Program-made: the position numbers and the translations under genes
Notes under the pieces: model-generated
Told to the model about the DNA's origin: nothing
What the model saw: the letters and a program-made list of their open reading frames with translations, nothing else
Databases searched by the model: none
Shown here: positions 5,543-9,156 of the stretch, in pieces
How positions within the stretch are numbered: position 1 is the stretch's first letter
Layout: every line of letters begins with the position of its first letter
From: Gammaproteobacteria bacterium
GTDB taxonomy: Bacteria > Pseudomonadota > Gammaproteobacteria > Chromatiales > Chromatiaceae
Length of the DNA stretch: 9,156 nucleotides
Reading direction: 5' to 3'
Assembly: GCA_006227775.1 (NCBI GenBank)
Contig: SBFV01000204.1
Coordinates: 1 to 9,156 of the forward strand

Positions 5543-5965
5543 ATGCGTAGCGGTTATCTTCTTCTGGAGACCAGCGCCTCCCACCCGGGCCTGGTGCGCA
5601 TCTTCATCGCCGCAACGCTGCCGCCGCTCCCAGGCCCCGCCGCCGACCCGGAGCTGCGCCACGCCGTGCGCTGCGATGACATCGACGTGGCCCGCATGCA
5701 TGCCCACGAGCTGCTGCGCCGCCGCCTGGTGGACATTGATGCCGGCCTCTATCGGGCTGGCCCCCTGGAGGCGGTCGCCGCCGTCGAATCCATCGGTCTG
5801 AGCCACCGTCGGGTCTATCTCGACCCGGTCCTGGCCGCCGACCCCGCGCTGGAGCCGGCCATCGCCACCCTGATCGCCCGGCGACAGCGCCGCGACCGTA
5901 TCTGGGAATGGGTGGGCATGGCGGCCCTGGGGCTGCTATTGATCAAGGTGTTGCTCGGCTTCTGA
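5543..5965 (+). CDS. Small membrane-anchored protein with degenerate T5orf172/GIY-YIG-like domain
   Basis: A 140-residue protein of unknown function. A strong ribosome site, GGGAGGA (5530-5536), lies 6 bases before the ATG, and the gene starts 17 bases after oxyR. The N-terminal part resembles T5orf172-type GIY-YIG domains: GYLLLE (4-9) for GYVYxL; HPGLVRI (14-20) for PGLVKIG; a central VRCDDIDVARMHAHELLRRR (42-61) for the E.xxH..L helix; and GLYRAGPLEAVAAV (68-81) for the final strand and helix. The glycine after KI and the usual downstream Arg are absent, so nuclease activity looks lost. Residues 112-119 are basic (RRQRRDR). One hydrophobic helix (about 121-138) follows, ending three residues before the C-terminus, so this is probably a tail-anchored inner membrane protein facing the cytoplasm. 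The domain call is by eye. Confidence 0.65.
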   Translation: MRSGYLLLETSASHPGLVRIFIAATLPPLPGPAADPELRHAVRCDDIDVARMHAHELLRRRLVDIDAGLYRAGPLEAVAAVESIGLSHRRVYLDPVLAADPALEPAIATLIARRQRRDRIWEWVGMAALGLLLIKVLLGF

Positions 5966-6055
5966 AGCTCGATCACTTGCCGGGTGAAACCAGGCCCCGG
6001 TCAGATCTGTCCCCCTTGCGCAACATGTCGCGAAATAGTAATAACAGTCAAGGGC

Positions 6056-6085
6056 TTGGCAGCGCTTCGCGGACCTGGCTATAAT
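6056..6085 (+). promoter_or_regulatory. Strong sigma70 promoter ahead of argD
   Basis: TTGGCA (6056-6061) and a perfect TATAAT (6080-6085) are 18 bases apart, predicting a start near 6091-6093. An A/T-richer stretch with AATAGTAATAAC (about 6035-6045) could act as an UP element. It is the best promoter match in the window. It would drive argD-argF-SH3 gene if the terminator 20 bases downstream is read through. Confidence 0.75.
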
Positions 6086-6099
6086 TCGGCCAATCGAAT
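6084..6099. repeat. Inverted repeat over the argD transcription start
   Basis: ATTCG (6084-6088) and CGAAT (6095-6099) are perfect 5-base arms around 6 bases, overlapping the end of the -10 box and the predicted start site. A repressor bound here would block the promoter. It does not match the E. coli ARG box, whose arms run TGAAT...ATTCA in the opposite sense. Confidence 0.4.
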
Positions 6100-6148
6100 C
6101 AGCCACCAGAGGCGGTTCCCGTCAGCAGGAGCCGCCTTTTTCTTTTTT
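6091..6148 (+). ncRNA. Candidate short RNA or attenuated argD leader
   Basis: The predicted transcript from the 6056-6085 promoter would reach the intrinsic terminator after only about 58 bases, with no ORF inside it. That is the architecture of either a small terminated RNA or a leader in which termination is conditional. The roughly 20 bases before the terminator stem are unstructured by eye. No known RNA family was recognised. Confidence 0.4.
6111..6148 (+). terminator. Intrinsic terminator upstream of argD
   Basis: The stem GGCGGTTCC (6111-6119) pairs with GGAGCCGCC (6128-6136), nine pairs with one G-U, around an 8-base loop. TTTTTCTTTTTT (6137-6148) follows directly. It is a textbook terminator for the plus strand only. 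It would also stop read-through from oxyR and the small membrane gene, whose stop is 145 bases upstream. Confidence 0.85.
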
Positions 6149-6179
6149 GCTTTTGCCGGTGCATGGAGCGGCTTGACGA

Positions 6180-7379
6180 ATGAGCGACCCCTTGATGGCG
6201 ACCTACCGGCGCCTGCCGGTCACCTTCACCCACGGCGAGGGCGCCTGGCTGTGGGACCAGACCGGAAAACGCTATCTCGACGCCCTCTCCGGCATCGCCG
6301 TCTGCGGGCTGGGCCACGCCCACCCCGCGGTGCGGGAGGCCCTGTGCGACCAGGCCGGGACCCTGGTGCATACCTCCAACCTCTACCAGATCGCCGCCCA
6401 GACCGAGCTCGGCGCCCGCCTGACCGCCCTGGCGGGGATGGACCGGGTCTTCTTCGGCAATTCCGGGGCCGAGGCCAACGAGGCCGCCATCAAACTGGCT
6501 CGCCTTTATGGCCACCATCGCGGGGTCGAGAAGCCGGCCATCCTGGTCATGGAGAACAGCTTCCACGGTCGTACCCTGGCCACCCTTACCGCCACGGGCA
6601 ACCGCAAGGTTCAGGCCGGCTTCGAGCCCCTGGTGCAGGGCTTCGTCCGCGTTCCCTACGACGACCTGGCGGCGGTCGAGACCGCCGGGGCCTATCGCCA
6701 CGACCTCGTCGCCATCCTGGTGGAGCCCCTCCAGGGTGAGGGCGGCATCCGCGTCCCCGCCACCACCTATTTGCCGCGCCTGCGGGAGATCTGCGATCGC
6801 CATGGCTGGCTGCTGATGCTGGACGAGATCCAGACCGGCATGGGGCGCACCGGCAAGCTCTTCGCCCATCAGCACGGCGGCATCCTGCCCGACGTCATGA
6901 CCCTGGCCAAGGGCCTGGCCAACGGCGTACCCATTGGCGCCTGCCTGGCCCGGGGGGCGGCGGCGGAGGTCCTGGGCCCCGGTACGCACGGCTCCACCTT
7001 CGGCGGCAACCCCCTGGCCTGCCGCGCCGCCAGCGCCGTGCTGGCGGTCATCGAGGCAGAGGGGCTGGTGGCCCGGGCCGCCGAGCGGGGCGCGCAACTG
7101 CTGGCCGGCTTCCGCCAGGCCCTGGCCCAGCAACCGGGGGTGCGCGATGTCCGCGGCCTGGGGCTGATGATCGGCATCGAGCTCGACCGCCCTTGCGCCG
7201 ATCTGGTTGGCCGGGCCCTGGCGGCGGGATTGCTGATCAACGTGACCGCCGACAGCGTCATCCGTCTGCTCCCTCCCCTCATCCTGGAACCGGCCCAGGC
7301 TGAGCTGCTGGTCAGCGAACTGACACGGCTGATAGCGGACTTCCTGTCCACCACACCCCCCCCGGCCCACGGGAGCTGA
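6180..7379 (+). CDS. argD: Acetylornithine aminotransferase
   Basis: PLP-dependent class III aminotransferase converting N-acetylglutamate semialdehyde plus glutamate to N-acetylornithine in arginine synthesis; homologues also serve lysine synthesis as succinyldiaminopimelate transaminase. The length of 399 residues is typical. Motifs: SGAEANEAAIKLAR (95-108) for PLP phosphate binding; SFHGRT (127-132); VEPLQGEGG (181-189); LDEIQTGMGRTGK (214-226), with D215 as the cofactor-nitrogen aspartate; and TLAKGLANGVPIG (241-253), with K244 as the Schiff-base lysine; STFGGNPLA (272-280) follows. MSDPLMATYRRLPVTF matches the usual start, with GGAG (6165-6168) 11 bases upstream. A 6-codon frame, MERLDE (6163-6183), overlaps the start as ATGA. 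The C-terminus crosses a C8 run (7356-7363). argF follows after 7 bases. Confidence 0.95.
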   Translation: MSDPLMATYRRLPVTFTHGEGAWLWDQTGKRYLDALSGIAVCGLGHAHPAVREALCDQAGTLVHTSNLYQIAAQTELGARLTALAGMDRVFFGNSGAEANEAAIKLARLYGHHRGVEKPAILVMENSFHGRTLATLTATGNRKVQAGFEPLVQGFVRVPYDDLAAVETAGAYRHDLVAILVEPLQGEGGIRVPATTYLPRLREICDRHGWLLMLDEIQTGMGRTGKLFAHQHGGILPDVMTLAKGLANGVPIGACLARGAAAEVLGPGTHGSTFGGNPLACRAASAVLAVIEAEGLVARAAERGAQLLAGFRQALAQQPGVRDVRGLGLMIGIELDRPCADLVGRALAAGLLINVTADSVIRLLPPLILEPAQAELLVSELTRLIADFLSTTPPPAHGS

Positions 7380-7386
7380 GATCGCC

Positions 7387-8340
7387 ATGCACGACCCTCG
7401 CCCCCTCCGCCATTTTCTCCGCCTCAGCGACCTGGAACCGGCCGAGGCGCGGGCCTTGCTGCGGCGGGCCACGGAACTCAAACGCCTGCGACGGGCCGGG
7501 GAAGTCTATGCCCCCCTGATCCACAAGGTCATGGGCATGATCTTCGAGAAGGCCTCCACCCGCACCCGGGTCTCCTTCGAGGCCGGCATGGCCCAGTTCG
7601 GCGGTCACGCCATCTTCCTTTCCCCCAGGGACACCCAGCTCGGCCGCGGGGAGCCCGTCGCCGACAGCGCCCGGGTCCTGTCGCGGATGGTGGACGTGAT
7701 CATGATCCGCACCTTCGCCCATGCCATCGTCGAGGAGTTCGCCGCGCATTCGCGGGTGCCGGTGATCAACGCCCTCACCGACTATCTCCACCCTTGCCAG
7801 TTGCTGGCGGACATGCAGACCTGGTTCGAGCACCGCGGCGATATCCGTGGACGCGCCGTCGCCTGGGTGGGGGACGGCAACAATATGTGCCAGTCCTATC
7901 TGGAGGCGGCCTGCCTCTTCGATTTCCAGTTGCGTATCGCCTGCCCGGTGGGCTTCGACCCGGACCCGGGGTTAGTCGCCGCCGCCGGGGACCGCTGCGT
8001 CCTGCTGCGGGATCCCCGCGCGGCGGTGGCCGGGGCGGACCTGGTGGTCACCGACGTCTGGACCAGCATGGGTCAGGAGGCCGAGCAGGAGGCCCGCCTG
8101 CGCGCCTTTGCCGGCTTTATCGTCGACGAGGCCATGATGGCCTTGGCCCAGCCGGACGCCCTCTTCATGCACTGCCTGCCGGCGCACCGGGGCGAGGAGG
8201 TGTCCGCCGGGGTCATCGACGGCCCCCAATCGGTGGTCTGGGACGAGGCGGAGAACCGGCTCCACAGTCAGAAGGCCCTGCTGGAATTCCTGCTGCTCGG
8301 GCCAGCCCGGGAGCCCGTCGGTCAGGTCCCGACGCCATGA
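7387..8340 (+). CDS. argF: Ornithine carbamoyltransferase
   Basis: Condenses ornithine and carbamoyl phosphate to citrulline, the sixth step of arginine synthesis; cytoplasmic, a trimer in the family. The 317 residues carry the full signature set: FEKASTRTRVSFE (53-65) for carbamoyl phosphate; HPCQLLAD (135-142); VGDGNNMCQS (161-170); DVWTSMGQE (223-231) for ornithine; and HCLPAHRGEEV (262-272) with the catalytic cysteine. The short form of about 305-320 residues is the anabolic type. GGGAG (7371-7375) lies 11 bases upstream, within the end of argD. The stop TGA overlaps the next gene's ATG (ATGA), so the three genes form one operon. Confidence 0.96.
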   Translation: MHDPRPLRHFLRLSDLEPAEARALLRRATELKRLRRAGEVYAPLIHKVMGMIFEKASTRTRVSFEAGMAQFGGHAIFLSPRDTQLGRGEPVADSARVLSRMVDVIMIRTFAHAIVEEFAAHSRVPVINALTDYLHPCQLLADMQTWFEHRGDIRGRAVAWVGDGNNMCQSYLEAACLFDFQLRIACPVGFDPDPGLVAAAGDRCVLLRDPRAAVAGADLVVTDVWTSMGQEAEQEARLRAFAGFIVDEAMMALAQPDALFMHCLPAHRGEEVSAGVIDGPQSVVWDEAENRLHSQKALLEFLLLGPAREPVGQVPTP

Positions 8341-9032
8341 CCCACCGCGCGGCCTCCCGGCTGTGGCGCCGGCCGAGCCTCCTGCTGGGCCTGGGGCTGA
8401 CGGCGCTGGGGCTGCTCGCCACGTCCCAGGCGAGCGCCGAAACCTATTACGTCAGCGATCATTGCGAGGTCCCTTTGCGGGCCGGGGAAAGCCTCAAATA
8501 CAAGGTGCGGCGCACCCTCAGCACCGGTACCCCCCTCGAAATCCTTGGCCGCAACGACAAGAGCGGCTATAGCCGGGTCAAGACGACGGATGGCCTGGTC
8601 GGCTTCGTCGCCAGCGACCGGCTCCAGGTAGAGCCCGTCGCCCGCGATCAGGTCGCGGGCCTGGAGGCCAAGATCCAAGAACTGGAGGCCCGGTTCGCCG
8701 CCCTACCCCCCTCCCTGCAAGAGGTGCAGGTGACCCTGGATGCCACCCTCGCCGATAAACGACGCCTGGAAGAGGAGTTGCTGAGCATCCGCCAGGCCGC
8801 CGGCGATGCCCCGCGCATCCTGCGGGAGCGCGGGGAGTTGCGTCAGACCGTGGCCGACCTCACCCGCCAGGTGGCCGAGCTGGAACAGATCAACCGGGAA
8901 CTCGACCACAGCAACAACCAGCGCTGGTTCCTCATCGGTGGTGGGGTCATCGTCGGCGGTATCCTGTTGGGCTTCTTCCTGCCCCAGGTGCGCTTCGGCC
9001 GCCGCTCCCGGACCTTCGACTCCCGCATCTGA
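8337..9032 (+). CDS. SH3 and anchor domain protein (TIGR04211/YgiM-like)
   Basis: A 231-residue envelope protein. The start is set at the ATG overlapping the argF stop, because the next residues form a clean signal peptide: basic MTHRAASRLWRR (1-12), a hydrophobic core at about 13-29, and probable cleavage after ASA (34). An SH3b domain covers about 35-98: YYVSDHCEVPLRAG, then LSTGTPLEIL, then SGYSRVKTTDGLVGFV. A helical coiled coil (about 103-193) follows, then one membrane helix (197-214, FLIGGGVIVGGILLGFFL) and a basic tail, GRRSR. The order signal-SH3b-coil-anchor is that of TIGR04211 proteins such as E. coli YgiM (206 residues), which are of uncertain function. The SH3b part would sit in the periplasm, tethered to the inner membrane. 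There is no obvious link to arginine synthesis. Confidence 0.9.
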   Translation: MTHRAASRLWRRPSLLLGLGLTALGLLATSQASAETYYVSDHCEVPLRAGESLKYKVRRTLSTGTPLEILGRNDKSGYSRVKTTDGLVGFVASDRLQVEPVARDQVAGLEAKIQELEARFAALPPSLQEVQVTLDATLADKRRLEEELLSIRQAAGDAPRILRERGELRQTVADLTRQVAELEQINRELDHSNNQRWFLIGGGVIVGGILLGFFLPQVRFGRRSRTFDSRI

Positions 9033-9107
9033 ACCCACCGCCCCTTCGATCTCACCGCCGTCCTTACGCCATCACGACCCCGCCCTTCCCACCTCATCCC
9101 CGTCCTT
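9033..9107 (+). promoter_or_regulatory. C-rich, G-poor 3' region, candidate Rho loading site
   Basis: Counting by hand, bases 9033-9106 contain about 42 C and 8 G in 74, directly after the last gene of the arg operon. Unstructured C>G RNA is what Rho binds. No U-run terminator is present here, so Rho-dependent ending of the argD-argF-SH3 operon is a reasonable inference. Confidence 0.4.
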
Positions 9108-9124
9108 GGGACCTCGGCGGTCCC
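9108..9124. repeat. Perfect 6-bp hairpin between convergent genes
   Basis: GGGACC and GGTCCC flank a 5-base loop. The hairpin ends exactly at the stop codon of the convergent minus-strand frame (9125). There is no T-run on either side, so it is not a standard intrinsic terminator. It could protect mRNA 3' ends from either direction or pause polymerase near a Rho site. Confidence 0.5.
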
Positions 9125-9156
9125 TCAGTGTAATTCCACCTCCAGGGTGAGGCGTT
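9125..9156 (-). CDS. C-terminal end of a convergent gene (partial)
   Basis: Reading the minus strand from the window edge, one frame gives RLTLEVELH and then TGA (9127-9125). The other two minus frames are also open over this short stretch. This frame is chosen because its stop abuts the hairpin at 9108-9124 and the sequence reads like a normal beta-strand C-terminus. The family cannot be told from nine residues. Confidence 0.35.
   Translation of the reverse strand, partial: RLTLEVELH

Noticed and set aside
5980..6000. CCGGG...CCCGG hairpin just after the small membrane gene
   Set aside because: A five-base stem with an 11-base loop and no U-run; the real terminator is at 6111-6148.
6019..6032. 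A 14-base near-palindrome, CGCAACATGTCGCG
   Set aside because: One mismatch pair, no T-run, and no known regulator motif that I recognise. Too weak to call upstream of the argD promoter.
6099..7481. A 460-codon open frame on the minus strand opposite argD
   Set aside because: It lacks any recognisable domain and crosses the argD promoter-terminator region and the argF start. It exists because argD codon use avoids stops on the opposite strand.
7794..8336. N-terminal extension of the SH3/anchor frame into argF
   Set aside because: The extension is argF read out of frame. The true start at 8337 gives a clean signal peptide and an ATGA overlap.
1..9156. Search for CRISPR, tRNA, rRNA, insertion sequence ends and attachment sites
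   Set aside because: No regular repeat-spacer pattern, tRNA cloverleaf, rRNA-like stretch, transposase or long terminal inverted repeat was seen by eye.

Overview
This window looks like chromosomal housekeeping DNA from a high-GC gammaproteobacterium, most likely in the Chromatiales/Chromatiaceae (purple sulfur bacteria) range. That placement is inferred from codon use, from the OxyR with its E. coli-like cysteine pair, and from the argD-argF-SH3/anchor gene order. It was not tested by a database search. I see no phage, insertion sequence, CRISPR array, tRNA or rRNA.

The left half (1-4406) is all on the minus strand. It holds the N-terminal piece of an RsbW-like ATP-binding protein (1-184), a RecQ helicase with an unusual Gly/Arg-rich linker (439-2382), a small exported two-cysteine protein (2531-2959), and a glycerate kinase carrying a repetitive insertion not expected in its family (3135-4406). 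The gaps hold simple-sequence DNA: CGCAAN hexamers before recQ, and a TTTGGGG telomere-like G-rich tract between the small protein and glycerate kinase.

The right half is on the plus strand. A divergent control region (4407-4559) separates glycerate kinase from oxyR. It carries four GGTCAG repeats spaced one helical turn apart, a 6-codon leader ORF behind a near-perfect Shine-Dalgarno sequence, and overlapping TTATC/GATAA palindromes. oxyR (4560-5525) is followed by a small membrane-anchored protein whose N-terminal part resembles a degenerate T5orf172/GIY-YIG domain. A strong sigma70 promoter then runs almost directly into an intrinsic terminator, giving either a short RNA of about 58 nt or an attenuated leader. 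The arginine genes argD and argF follow, and a TIGR04211/YgiM-like SH3-plus-anchor protein overlaps argF by ATGA. The operon ends in a C-rich, G-poor stretch that could be a Rho loading site. The last bases hold the tail of a convergent gene.

How the genes work together: ArgD and ArgF act in arginine synthesis (N-acetylornithine formation and ornithine to citrulline). OxyR is the peroxide sensor and probably controls its own divergent promoter region. Glycerate kinase would fit recycling of glycolate/glycerate in an autotroph. I do not see a clear new multi-gene system. The best candidates for something undescribed are the oxyR-linked degenerate GIY-YIG-like membrane protein, the promoter-terminator RNA ahead of argD, and the helically phased repeats with a leader ORF ahead of oxyR.
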